Shown here: positions 24,998-33,633 of the stretch, one piece after another
How the letters are laid out: every line of letters starts with the position of its first letter
Numbering within the stretch: position 1 is the stretch's first letter
Origin: JANRJY01 sp033763735
GTDB taxonomy: Bacteria; Bacteroidota; Bacteroidia; Cytophagales; UBA9547
DNA: 48,838 nucleotides
NCBI GenBank assembly: GCA_033763735.1
Contig: JANRJY010000061.1
Coordinates: 1-48,838, forward strand
Reading direction: 5' to 3'
Program-made: the position numbers and the translations under genes
The notes under the pieces: model-generated
Seen by the model: the letters and a program-made list of their open reading frames with translations, nothing else
Databases searched by the model: none
What the model was told of the DNA's origin: nothing

Positions 24998-26950
24998 TTA
25001 TGGTTTGTCAGTTGGGATTTTCTGATTTATAGGTTGATTGAATTGTATGTAAATTCCTGATAGAAAATTGAATAATGGCATAGGTCGAGAAGCAATTACC
25101 TGATACTTTTCATTCCAAATATTGTTAAGTCTACAAAAAAAGTCTGCTTTTATCTTACTGACGCTTAACGAGTAATTGAAATTCAATGATCCTACTTGAA
25201 ATGCCGGTAAATAAGCCAGGTTATCCTCCTGAGTATATCTGAATCCAGTGAATGCGTGGTGATAACTAACTGAAAAGTTCCAAAAGTTCGTTTTCAAATT
25301 AGCAAAAGCTTTTTCATACGGAACGTATATCAATTGTTTGCCTTTCAAGTTGGGTTGATTTGACTGTTCTACCGTTGATTCGGTATAGTCATAATTGATT
25401 TCTGAACTGACGTTAATTCTTTTATTTATTTTCCATATGCCTTGTCCATTGATTTCGATTCCTCTTGCCCAAACCGACTGAATATTATCAGGTTGAAGTA
25501 TACCATTGTTGTTGGTGTGCCAATATATCCAGTTGTTAATCAACGAATTGTAGATGGAAGAAGAAATTGATAGTTGAATGTTTTCATTAGATTTTTTAGA
25601 GGTTACACCCAATTCCTGCGACCAACCTTCTTCCGGTAACAAAAGTGAATTACCTTTGGATTGACTACCTGTCCAATACAAATCGTTAAAAGTGGGAAGA
25701 CGGTAATTTCTGCTAATTGTCCCTCTTAATTGAAGCCATTTTTGAATTATATCTAGTTCTACACCAAACGAAGGCATAATTGGCGCCCATTTATTTTCTG
25801 AAAATTGTTCTCTAAAGCTTAAGGTGCTTTTGGCTCTGTTTGAAAGAGACACATATTTTATTGCTCCAAATCCTGCGACTCTGTTAATAAATGAATCGGA
25901 GATAAGATTGTTTCCTTTGGCTGTTGTATATGTTTGATTAATCCCTAATGAAAAATCAAAGCGATTGCTTAAGTGTATATTAGATTCTACTTCGCTTACA
26001 ATTACATGCGCTGTATTCGAAAATGTTTCTAATTCCGGAATTCCAAAGTCTATTTTTTCCCTGAAATAGCCCGTACGAGCTGCTACTGAATAATTGTTTT
26101 TTGTTAATTGCCATTCAGCATTGAGTCTGTGATTTTCATCAATTTGATATTCATATTTGTTGCTTGATAACAAAGTTGGAGGGATTTGTCTATGATTTTT
26201 TTGGCCCCAATATCTGATTGTAAAAATTTGATTTGATGTGATTTTCAAAGAATTGTCACAAATAATACCAAATGATTTGATTGATGCATTTTCCTGATTT
26301 CTAATGCTTTTGCTTACACCATTATCATATTCATATGTATAGTTGTTGACTATATCCGAGTTAAATGTTTTGATAGAAGAAGCCCATTTTCTTGTAATTA
26401 CCAAAACTTTCGCTGTTTGCTGGTAATGCTGAAAACTTCCATAATTTGCTCCGACTCCAACCTGTATTCCTTTATTGAACGGTTGTTTGTTACGGATATG
26501 AATAGCTCCACCTATAGCTCCACTTCCAAATAATGCACTTCCACCACCAAACTGTATTGAAGCTTCATCAAAAAAACCTATCGGAATTAAAGATAAATCT
26601 GTCTGGCCATTCATGGCACTTTGAAGATTAAGTCCATTCCAAAGTAGCGCTGTGTGGTTGGGGTTAGTTCCCCTAAAGCTAATAGTTGCCAAGTTCCCCG
26701 GGCTATAAGATTTGACCATTAAATAATTGTTTTGTGCAAAAAAATCAGATAAGGAGCTATTCGTATTATGTGCTAAAGTAAGGCTATCTATTGCTATTCG
26801 CTTTGATCCGGTGGTAAGTCCAATCTCTCTGGTAGTGAATATGCTTACTTCTTGCATATTCAAGACAGTATCTTTAATACTAGTTTGAGCATAGGTGTTG
26901 ATAACAAAAAAAATCCAGAAGGATATTCTAATAAGAATACACTTTTTCAT
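24998..26950 (-). CDS. btuB: BtuB-like TonB-dependent outer-membrane receptor
   Basis: This 650-aa receptor has a signal peptide (IRISFWIFFVINTYAQ), a TonB-box-like start (DTVLNMQEVSIFT), a plug domain with ISFRGTNPNHTALLWNGLNLQSAMNGQTDLSLIP and GGGSALFGSGAIGGAIHI, and a beta-barrel ending in an aromatic-rich C-terminal strand region. There is no carboxypeptidase-like N-terminal extension. It is the first gene after a cobalamin riboswitch, so cobalamin or a precursor is the expected substrate, imported with TonB energy. The ORF can start at an ATG at 26971, but that codon lies inside a 23-nt palindrome; the ATG at 26950 places the signal peptide normally and is preferred. Confidence 0.87.
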   Translation of the reverse strand: MKKCILIRISFWIFFVINTYAQTSIKDTVLNMQEVSIFTTREIGLTTGSKRIAIDSLTLAHNTNSSLSDFFAQNNYLMVKSYSPGNLATISFRGTNPNHTALLWNGLNLQSAMNGQTDLSLIPIGFFDEASIQFGGGSALFGSGAIGGAIHIRNKQPFNKGIQVGVGANYGSFQHYQQTAKVLVITRKWASSIKTFNSDIVNNYTYEYDNGVSKSIRNQENASIKSFGIICDNSLKITSNQIFTIRYWGQKNHRQIPPTLLSSNKYEYQIDENHRLNAEWQLTKNNYSVAARTGYFREKIDFGIPELETFSNTAHVIVSEVESNIHLSNRFDFSLGINQTYTTAKGNNLISDSFINRVAGFGAIKYVSLSNRAKSTLSFREQFSENKWAPIMPSFGVELDIIQKWLQLRGTISRNYRLPTFNDLYWTGSQSKGNSLLLPEEGWSQELGVTSKKSNENIQLSISSSIYNSLINNWIYWHTNNNGILQPDNIQSVWARGIEINGQGIWKINKRINVSSEINYDYTESTVEQSNQPNLKGKQLIYVPYEKAFANLKTNFWNFSVSYHHAFTGFRYTQEDNLAYLPAFQVGSLNFNYSLSVSKIKADFFCRLNNIWNEKYQVIASRPMPLFNFLSGIYIQFNQPINQKIPTDKP

Positions 26951-26955
26951 TGACA

Positions 26956-26978
26956 ATGATTTATGAGTCATAAATCAT
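26956..26978 (-). repeat. 23-nt perfect palindrome just before the btuB start
   Basis: Two 11-nt arms (ATGATTTATGA and its complement) flank one central base at 26967. It lies between the riboswitch and the chosen start ATG (26950) and contains the upstream in-frame ATG (26971). It could be the translational expression platform or a regulator site. Confidence 0.6.
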
Positions 26979-27061
26979 AGCCACATTGAAAAACTACGAA
27001 TCGGCAAATAATAATATTACTTGTCGTCCCAAGCCTTTTCTCCGAAAGCTACGAACTAATT

Positions 27062-27242
27062 AAACTTTGTGGCAGGTCTCCTGGCTTATCTGATTTTTGA
27101 AATACCTTCTCGCTTCGCTAATTGGCTAGGCAATGGTGTTGCAGATTCAAAAACGGGTAGTTATCCATTGATAACCACAGACATACAGTTGCGGGAACAG
27201 CCCCCGATTAATCACGGGATTCCCTTTTAATTGACAAAGTTT
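27062..27242 (-). ncRNA. Cobalamin (B12) riboswitch
   Basis: On the minus strand this reads, in order, GGGAATCCCGTG, the box GGGGGCTGTTCCCGCAACTGTA, a variable arm, and the diagnostic B12 box AAGCCAGGAGACCTGCC (complement of 27071-27087). Its ends form P1: AAACTTTGT (complement of 27234-27242) with ACAAAGTTT (complement of 27062-27070), 9 bp. These are the conserved core elements of the cobalamin aptamer. The adenosylcobalamin-bound form normally represses the downstream gene. It lies about 90 nt upstream of the BtuB-like ORF and heads a four-gene operon. No clear terminator with a U-run follows, so control of translation initiation is more likely. Confidence 0.95.
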
Positions 27243-27255
27243 GCTGCTTTGTCAA
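27231..27255 (-). promoter_or_regulatory. Hairpin overlapping riboswitch P1 (possible anti-P1)
   Basis: TTGACAAAG and CTTTGTCAA form a perfect 9-bp stem around a 7-nt loop. The inner-side arm uses the same bases as the 5' strand of riboswitch P1, so hairpin and P1 cannot both form. Confidence 0.6.
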
Positions 27256-27364
27256 ACCATAAAGTGCGACAAAAGTAATGTATAATTTCAAAAATCCAAG
27301 TATTAAACTTTAGTAGATTTTTGCGCTAAATCTTGCGGAAATTTTATTTTTCAGCTTTCCTCCT

Positions 27365-27372
27365 TACCTTTG
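27365..27372 (+). promoter_or_regulatory. TAnnTTTG -7 promoter element of typA
   Basis: TACCTTTG is a perfect consensus match ending 19 nt before the ATG at 27392. It shows that the upstream GTG at 27374 is too close to the transcription start to be the real start codon. Confidence 0.7.
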
Positions 27373-27391
27373 TGTGTACAAACCAAGAACT

Positions 27392-29206
27392 ATGAAAACC
27401 AAAATTCGCAATATTGCTATTATTGCTCACGTTGATCACGGCAAAACAACCCTTGTTGACAAAATCATCCATTCAACTACACAATTTCGTGAAGGTCAGG
27501 TATTTGACGACCTCATACTTGACAACAATGATCAAGAACGCGAACGTGGTATAACGATATTATCTAAAAACGTATCTGTTCGATACAAAGATCACAAAAT
27601 CAATGTTATTGATACCCCTGGTCACGCAGACTTTGGAGGAGAAGTAGAACGTGTACTAAAACTGGCCGATGGTGTATTGCTATTGGTTGATGCTTTTGAA
27701 GGTGCCATGCCGCAAACGCGTTTTGTGCTTCAAAAAGCCCTTCAATTGGGACTTAAACCCATATTAGTAGTAAATAAAGTTGATAAGCCTAATTGTCGTC
27801 CTGATGAAGTTCATGAACAAATTTTTGACTTAATGTTCAATTTGGATGCTACTGAAGAACAATTGGATTTTACAACCATTTATGGTTCATCCAAACAAGG
27901 ATGGATGAGTACAGATTGGAAAAAACCTACTGATAATATTTTGCCTTTACTAGATGCAATTATTGAAGTGATACCTGCTCCGGTAGCTCTTGAAGGACCT
28001 GTTCAAATGCAAATAACTTCATTGGATTACTCTAACTTTGTTGGTCGTATCGCAATAGGAAGAGTGCATAGAGGCACTTTAAAAGTAAATGCCCAATTGG
28101 CTTTGATTAAAGCTGATGGTAGTATCAAGAAGACTAAAATAAAAGAACTTCAAGTTTTTGAAGGATTAGGAAAAGTACCTGTTCAGGAAGTTTCAGCCGG
28201 CGAAATTTGTGCTGTAGTAGGGTTGGAAGGATTTGAAATTGGGGATACATTGTCGGATGTAGAAACACCTGAAGCATTACCTCGTATTTCGGTTGATGAG
28301 CCTACAATGAATATGTTGTTTACTATCAACAATTCCCCTTTTTATGGTCAGGATGGAAAATTTGTTACTTCTCGTCACTTGAGAGAAAGATTAATGAAAG
28401 AGACAGAGAAAAACTTGGCATTGAAAGTATTAGATACTGACAAGGAAGATACTTTCTTGGTGTTTGGTAGAGGTATTCTCCATTTATCAGTATTGATTGA
28501 GACTATGCGCAGAGAAGGATATGAGTTGCAGGTTGGTCAACCACAAGTTATTTTCAAAGAAATTGATGGTCAAAGATGCGAGCCAATCGAGATATTGTCC
28601 GTTGATGTTCCGGAAACCACAGCAGGTAAAGTGATTGAATTGGCAACACAAAGAAAGGGAGAATTGATGGTGATGGAGCCTAAAGGCGACTTACAACATT
28701 TGGAATTCAGAATCCCATCTCGCGGATTAATTGGTTTAAGAAATAATGTACTTACTGCCACTCAAGGTGAAGCTATTATGAACCACCGCTTTATTGAGTA
28801 CGCACCATATAAAGGACCAATTCCTGAAAGAAACTCTGGTTCCTTGATTTCAAAAGACACAGGTACTACTACTGCCTATTCAATTGATAAATTGCAAGAT
28901 AGAGGAGCGTTTTTCGTTGATCCGGGAGAAGAAGTATATCAGGGTCAGGTAATTGGTATGCACACTCGTGATAATGACCTGGTTGTAAATGCATTGGAAG
29001 GGAAAAAATTGACCAATATGCGTGCCTCAGGTACAGATGACTCAGTAAGAATAGCACCTAAGAAAAATTTCTCTTTAGAAGAAGCAATGGAATATATTCA
29101 AAAAGATGAATATGTAGAGATTACTCCTAAAGCTATCAGAATGCGTAAAATTTACCTTGATGAAGGTGAACGTAAACGTATGGAGAAAAAAGTGGAGTTT
29201 GCTTAA
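27392..29206 (+). CDS. typA: Ribosome-associated GTPase TypA/BipA
   Basis: This 604-aa translational GTPase acts in ribosome assembly and stress adaptation. The G domain has AHVDHGKTTLVDK, DTPGHADFGGEVERVL and NKVDKPNCRP. The effector region is RERGITI. It continues with an EF-G-like domain II, domain III (FGRGILHLSVLIETMRREG) and the BipA-specific C-terminal part (NSGSLISKDTGTTTAYSIDKLQDRG). The length is normal for the family. The frame is open to a GTG at 27374, but the promoter position and family start (MKTKIRNIAIIAHVDHGKT) decide for the ATG at 27392. It is transcribed away from the B12 operon. Confidence 0.96.
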   Translation: MKTKIRNIAIIAHVDHGKTTLVDKIIHSTTQFREGQVFDDLILDNNDQERERGITILSKNVSVRYKDHKINVIDTPGHADFGGEVERVLKLADGVLLLVDAFEGAMPQTRFVLQKALQLGLKPILVVNKVDKPNCRPDEVHEQIFDLMFNLDATEEQLDFTTIYGSSKQGWMSTDWKKPTDNILPLLDAIIEVIPAPVALEGPVQMQITSLDYSNFVGRIAIGRVHRGTLKVNAQLALIKADGSIKKTKIKELQVFEGLGKVPVQEVSAGEICAVVGLEGFEIGDTLSDVETPEALPRISVDEPTMNMLFTINNSPFYGQDGKFVTSRHLRERLMKETEKNLALKVLDTDKEDTFLVFGRGILHLSVLIETMRREGYELQVGQPQVIFKEIDGQRCEPIEILSVDVPETTAGKVIELATQRKGELMVMEPKGDLQHLEFRIPSRGLIGLRNNVLTATQGEAIMNHRFIEYAPYKGPIPERNSGSLISKDTGTTTAYSIDKLQDRGAFFVDPGEEVYQGQVIGMHTRDNDLVVNALEGKKLTNMRASGTDDSVRIAPKKNFSLEEAMEYIQKDEYVEITPKAIRMRKIYLDEGERKRMEKKVEFA

Positions 29207-29225
29207 AAAGTTCTAAAAATAATTG

Positions 29226-29233
29226 TATTTTTG
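29226..29233 (+). promoter_or_regulatory. Putative promoter of the MNT-HEPN pair
   Basis: TATTTTTG matches TAnnTTTG, and TTTG lies at 29198-29201 (24-nt spacer, a little long). It sits 57 nt before the MNT start and overlaps the left arm of an inverted repeat. Confidence 0.45.
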
Positions 29234-29286
29234 AGTATACCTGATTTTGAGAATCAAGTTTTCATTTAATAGGTATATTCAAAAAT
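29227..29286. repeat. Long inverted repeat upstream of the MNT-HEPN genes
   Basis: The arms at 29227-29242 and 29271-29286 are complementary over 16 nt except for one G-T pair. Between them is a smaller hairpin (TGATT...AATCA). The repeat runs from the promoter -7 box to 4 nt before the MNT ATG. It could be an autoregulatory operator, a leader RNA structure, or a terminator of typA. Confidence 0.6.
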
Positions 29287-29290
29287 TTTG

Positions 29291-29602
29291 ATGCAATTAA
29301 TTAACAAACATTTAGATGAGATTTTTTCTCTCTGTAATAAATATCAAGTAGAGAAACTTTATGTCTTTGGTTCGATTGTTAAAAATAATTACGATCCAAC
29401 TAAAAGTGATATTGATTTTTTATATCGAATGATCAACCGAGACCCTCTGGATATGGGTGAGGATGTGCTAAATTTATATGAGGATTTAAAAGTAACTTTA
29501 GGGACTGAAATTGATTTGATTAGTGAGAAATCCATTTCAAATCCAGTTTTTAAAGATTCAATTATGTCTAGTAGAGTTTTGATTTATGGAACAAAGTCAT
29601 AA
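29291..29602 (+). CDS. MNT-type nucleotidyltransferase antitoxin (MntA-like)
   Basis: This 103-aa minimal nucleotidyltransferase of the pol-beta superfamily has the motif FGSIVKN...SDIDF (Gly27-Ser28, Asp40, Asp42) and a third acidic residue in GTEIDLI (Asp75). The S-to-D spacing is 11 residues. In MntA/HepT pairs, the MNT protein transfers AMP residues to a tyrosine of the HEPN toxin and silences it. The ATG at 29291 is chosen over the adjacent TTG at 29288. The HEPN gene overlaps its 3' end by 17 nt, the normal arrangement. Catalytic residues are intact, so an active antitoxin is likely. Confidence 0.85.
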   Translation: MQLINKHLDEIFSLCNKYQVEKLYVFGSIVKNNYDPTKSDIDFLYRMINRDPLDMGEDVLNLYEDLKVTLGTEIDLISEKSISNPVFKDSIMSSRVLIYGTKS

Positions 29603-29918
29603 TAAGCTCTTAATCGACATTTTGACAGCAATAAATGAAATTGAAAAATTCAATGAATCCATAAGTTCTTTTGAGGTATTTAAGAATAATATTTTAGTCA
29701 GAAAAGCATCTGAAAGAAATTTGGAAATTATAGGTGAAGCTGTAAAAAAGCTTAAAAATTTTGGATTGATTTTAAATAATGCATCCAAAATAATATCCTT
29801 TAGAAATTTTATCGCACATGAATATGACAAGATTGATGCTGAGATTGTTTGGGTAATCATAAAGCGTCATTTGCCTTTATTGAAATTTGAAGTTATCACT
29901 GTAATTGAATCTGGGTAA
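29586..29918 (+). CDS. HEPN-domain toxin (HepT-like, DUF86)
   Basis: This 110-aa helical HEPN RNase carries the motif RNFIAHEY: Arg73-x4-His78-x-Tyr80, the full RX4HXY pattern in which Arg/His form the RNase site and the tyrosine is the target of AMP transfer by the partner MNT protein. Preceding helices have ASERNLEIIGEAVKKL, typical of the family. It overlaps the MNT gene by 17 nt. The pair is a type VII-like toxin-antitoxin module, with tRNA reported as a target in studied cases. A housekeeping gene (uvrA) follows after 71 nt. Confidence 0.87.
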   Translation: MEQSHNKLLIDILTAINEIEKFNESISSFEVFKNNILVRKASERNLEIIGEAVKKLKNFGLILNNASKIISFRNFIAHEYDKIDAEIVWVIIKRHLPLLKFEVITVIESG

Positions 29919-29989
29919 AGTTTCAATTTCACATTCTTGGTTTGTCAATTTTTATCTAACTTGCGTTTCTTGCTCCACGAACCTGTAAC

Positions 29990-32851
29990 ATGTCCACAAC
30001 CAACATCGATTCCTTAGATCCCAAAGAATATATAATCATTAAAAATGCTAGGGTTAATAATTTAAAAAACCTGAGTATTGCTATTCCACGAAACAAATTC
30101 GTTGTTATAACAGGCGTTTCCGGATCGGGAAAGTCGTCATTGGCATTCGATACTCTTTTTGCCGAAGGGCAACGAATGTATGTGGAAAGCTTAAGTTCAT
30201 ATGCCCGGCAGTTTTTGGGTCGAATGGAAAAGCCGGATGTCGATTACATTAAAGGAATAGCACCGGCAATTGCCATTGAGCAAAAAGTAAATACAAAAAA
30301 TCCGCGTTCAACGGTAGGTACTACCACTGAAATATACGATTATCTGAAATTGTTATTTGCTAGAGTTGGCGTCACTTATTCTCCCATTACCGGAAAAGAG
30401 GTTAAAAAAGACAGTGTTACTGATGTAGTTGGATGGATCAATGCCTTACCAAACAATAGTAAAGTAACCGTATTAGCCCCAATACAATTATCAAAGTCAA
30501 AAGACCTTGAAAATGAACTAAATACATTATTACAAAAGGGGTTCACCCGAATATGGCAATCCGGAAATGCACTTCAAGTGGAAGATATTTTGCAAGATCA
30601 AACACTTTTGAACAAAAATAAAGATGCTTTTTTACTTATTGACAGGGTTTTGGTAAATGCTGAAGACGAGGAAACACAGTATCGAATATCCGATTCTGTT
30701 CAAATAGCATTCAAAGAAGGGGAGGGAACTTGTTATGTTGATTCTGAAAAGGAAGGCATGCAACAGTTCTCAAGTTTGTTTGAAGCAGATGGAATCACGT
30801 TTGAGGAACCAACAATCAATCTATTTTCATTTAACAATTCATTTGGGGCATGCAAAACTTGTGAAGGCTTTGGTCATGTACTAGGCATTGATTTGGATAA
30901 AGTAATTCCAAATAAAAACCTTTCCGTGTATGAAGGAGCAATTGCGCCTTGGAAAGGAGAGCGAATGAGTGAATTTTTGACACCACTTTTAAAGAATGCC
31001 ATCAAATTTGATTTTCCAATCCATCGACCATACAATGAATTGAGTCAAGAGCAAATTGATTTGCTTTGGGAAGGAAACAAATATTTTGAAGGCCTGAATT
31101 CATTTTTTAAATTTTTGGAATCGGAAACGTACAAAATTCAATATCGGGTAATGCTCTCTCGTTATAGAGGACGAACGATATGTCCCGATTGCAGAGGCAC
31201 ACGTCTGCGAAAGGACGCACAATATGTAAAAATTAAAAGTAAATATTATAAAGGGAAAGAACAGCTTTTGTCCATTAGCGATATTGTATTACTCCCTATA
31301 AGTCAAGCGCTTAGTGTGTTTGAGAAAATTGAATTGACTGAGTACGAAAGTCATGTTGCCAACCGTTTGTTATCTGAAATTAAAACGCGTTTGCATTATT
31401 TGAATCAAGTTGGTTTGGGTTATTTAACATTAAACAGACTTACCAATACCTTATCAGGTGGTGAATTTCAAAGGATAAAGCTTGCTACTTCCTTAGGTAG
31501 TGCTTTGGTTGGTTCTATGTACATTTTGGACGAGCCTTCAATCGGACTTCACCCTCTTGATACTGAAAAGATGGTTGGTGTACTCCGAAAACTTAATGAA
31601 ATTGGAAACACGGTTATTGTCGTTGAACATGAGGAGGAAGTTATGCGAGCAGCAGACATAATATTCGATATTGGTCCTGATGCTGGAACGAATGGAGGAA
31701 ATTTAGTAGCCACATTTACACCGGAAGAAATCAAAAAAATTTACAAAAATCAATCCACTTCTGTTAATCCCAATTCACACACCTATCAATATTTGGCAAA
31801 AAAGGAAATCATCCCAATTCCAAAATTTCGAAGAAAGTCAAAACATTTTATCAAGATTATTGGAGCAAAGGAAAATAATTTAAAAGACATCAACGTCAAA
31901 TTGCCGCTGGGGATATTGAGTGTTATCACCGGGGTTAGTGGATCTGGCAAATCGACTTTGATTAAGAAAATTCTACATCCTGCATTAACGAAAGTAATTG
32001 ATGGAACCGGAGGTGAATTCACAGGAGCCTATAACAAACTTGAAGGTGATATCAATATGATTCAACAAGTAGAATTTGTAGATCAAAATCCAATAGGCAA
32101 ATCGTCTCGTTCCAATCCAATCACTTATATCAAAGCATACGATATTATTAGAAATCTGATGTCGGAATTGCCTTTGTCCAAGCAAAGGGGATATAAGCCT
32201 GCTCATTTTTCGTTTAATGTGGAAGGTGGTCGTTGTGAAACATGCCAAGGTGAGGGGTACATAACCGTTGAAATGCAGTTTATGGCAGATATCCATATCA
32301 CATGTGAAAGTTGTAATGGCAAGAGATTTAAGCAGGAAATGCTTGAAATCAAATACAAAGATTTGGATATTTCGGATATACTTGCTCTTACAATTGATGA
32401 AGCAATCAGGTTTTTTAATGATAAAAATAAATTACTCGAAAAACTTCATCCACTTAGAGATGTAGGACTTGGGTATATTCGATTAGGACAATCCTCAAGT
32501 ACACTTTCCGGAGGCGAAGCACAAAGAGTAAAGTTGGCGACTTTTATTGCAGAGGGAAGCCATTCTGAAAAAAAGGGAGGAATATTGTTTATTTTTGATG
32601 AGCCAACAACCGGATTGCATTTTCATGATATCAGTAAATTATTAAACGCTTTGAATGCACTTGTTGATCAGGGTAATTCGGTGATTATTATTGAGCATAA
32701 TATGGAAATCATTAAATCTGCTGACTGGATTATAGACCTTGGACCGGAAGGAGGAAATGACGGGGGTAATATATGTTTTGAAGGCACACCTGAGGAAATG
32801 ATAAAATTGGAGAACAATTATACAGGTCGATATTTGAAAGAAAAATTCTAA
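29990..32851 (+). CDS. uvrA: Excinuclease ABC subunit A
   Basis: This 953-aa damage-recognition ATPase of nucleotide excision repair is a tandem ABC protein. Walker A motifs are GVSGSGKSSL (Lys48) and GVSGSGKSTL (near 648). The signatures are LSGGEFQRIKLA and LSGGEAQRVKLA, and the Walker B regions are YILDEPSIGLH and FIFDEPTTGLH. Zinc-module cysteines are present: CKTCEGFGHV, CPDCRGTRLR, and CETCQGEG...CESCNGKRF. Length and order match UvrA1. It forms UvrA2B complexes on DNA lesions; uvrB and uvrC are not in this window. It converges on comF and the stop codons overlap by 4 nt. Confidence 0.96.
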   Translation: MSTTNIDSLDPKEYIIIKNARVNNLKNLSIAIPRNKFVVITGVSGSGKSSLAFDTLFAEGQRMYVESLSSYARQFLGRMEKPDVDYIKGIAPAIAIEQKVNTKNPRSTVGTTTEIYDYLKLLFARVGVTYSPITGKEVKKDSVTDVVGWINALPNNSKVTVLAPIQLSKSKDLENELNTLLQKGFTRIWQSGNALQVEDILQDQTLLNKNKDAFLLIDRVLVNAEDEETQYRISDSVQIAFKEGEGTCYVDSEKEGMQQFSSLFEADGITFEEPTINLFSFNNSFGACKTCEGFGHVLGIDLDKVIPNKNLSVYEGAIAPWKGERMSEFLTPLLKNAIKFDFPIHRPYNELSQEQIDLLWEGNKYFEGLNSFFKFLESETYKIQYRVMLSRYRGRTICPDCRGTRLRKDAQYVKIKSKYYKGKEQLLSISDIVLLPISQALSVFEKIELTEYESHVANRLLSEIKTRLHYLNQVGLGYLTLNRLTNTLSGGEFQRIKLATSLGSALVGSMYILDEPSIGLHPLDTEKMVGVLRKLNEIGNTVIVVEHEEEVMRAADIIFDIGPDAGTNGGNLVATFTPEEIKKIYKNQSTSVNPNSHTYQYLAKKEIIPIPKFRRKSKHFIKIIGAKENNLKDINVKLPLGILSVITGVSGSGKSTLIKKILHPALTKVIDGTGGEFTGAYNKLEGDINMIQQVEFVDQNPIGKSSRSNPITYIKAYDIIRNLMSELPLSKQRGYKPAHFSFNVEGGRCETCQGEGYITVEMQFMADIHITCESCNGKRFKQEMLEIKYKDLDISDILALTIDEAIRFFNDKNKLLEKLHPLRDVGLGYIRLGQSSSTLSGGEAQRVKLATFIAEGSHSEKKGGILFIFDEPTTGLHFHDISKLLNALNALVDQGNSVIIIEHNMEIIKSADWIIDLGPEGGNDGGNICFEGTPEEMIKLENNYTGRYLKEKF

Positions 32852-33546
32852 TTCACAGCCTCCGCAATAGCCAATACAGAAATGGATTTGGGATTAGCCT
32901 TCTGAATTTCTAGTGCCAGCGATTCTACCGTGGCTCCTGTTGTAATGATATCATCGGCTATCGCAATATGTTTGTTTTCAAATAGATTGCCATTCGATAA
33001 TTCAAAAATCCCTTCTGTATTGTTCCACCTTTCCTTCCTTTTAAAAATGGTTTGACTTTTAGAGAAAGTGATTTTATTCAAACCCTTTTCTTCAAAACCA
33101 ATTTCCAAGCTTTTTGACAAAGATTCTCCAAACACTGCTGCCTGATTATATCCTCTGATTTTTAATTTTTTTGGATGAATTGGCACCGGAACAATGACAT
33201 CAGGCTTAATAAATGATGTTTTGGAAAGTTCCTCAGCCATTATTTTTCCAAGTAGTTCACCTATTTCTTTTTCTTTTTTATACTTGAATGATTGCATCAG
33301 ATGCTGTACAATCCCCGATTTGGTATATTTTAGCAATGCAAATACTTGATAAAAATCTGCTCTATTTCGGAATTTACGCCATAAGCTATTTTCTCTTTCA
33401 TAAATCGAAGTACTGATAGGTAGCATTGTTCGGCACTTGGTGCAAATCAACTCTTCACCTGAAACCAAAGGCTCTTCACAACCGGAACAACAATCAGGAA
33501 ATACCAAATATGTAAAATCGGATAATATTGTTTTGACTGCCTGCAT
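32848..33546 (-). CDS. ComF family phosphoribosyltransferase-like protein
   Basis: This 232-aa protein has an N-terminal zinc ribbon (CCSGCEEPLVSGEELICTKC) and a C-terminal PRTase domain with VPVPIHPKKLKIRGYNQA and the PRPP-binding motif IADDIITTGAT. It belongs to the ComF/GntX family, which is needed for natural DNA uptake in several bacteria, probably in handling incoming single strands. A dprA gene, which also serves transformation, is present about 13 kb away. It diverges from lysS with an 87-nt spacer and overlaps uvrA at the 3' ends by 4 nt. The start is ATG 33546. Confidence 0.88.
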   Translation of the reverse strand: MQAVKTILSDFTYLVFPDCCSGCEEPLVSGEELICTKCRTMLPISTSIYERENSLWRKFRNRADFYQVFALLKYTKSGIVQHLMQSFKYKKEKEIGELLGKIMAEELSKTSFIKPDVIVPVPIHPKKLKIRGYNQAAVFGESLSKSLEIGFEEKGLNKITFSKSQTIFKRKERWNNTEGIFELSNGNLFENKHIAIADDIITTGATVESLALEIQKANPKSISVLAIAEAVN

Positions 33547-33601
33547 TTTGCGCTATGAAAAAACATCCGCAAGCAAGGTACTCATAAACCACTTAATTTT
33601 A

Positions 33602-33609
33602 TACCTTTG
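33602..33609 (+). promoter_or_regulatory. TAnnTTTG -7 promoter element of lysS
   Basis: TACCTTTG matches the consensus perfectly and ends 24 nt before the ATG at 33634. It overlaps the upstream TTG (33607) that opens the longest frame, which excludes that TTG as a start. Confidence 0.65.
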
Positions 33610-33633
33610 TGCCCCAAATTGAAATTTACTATA

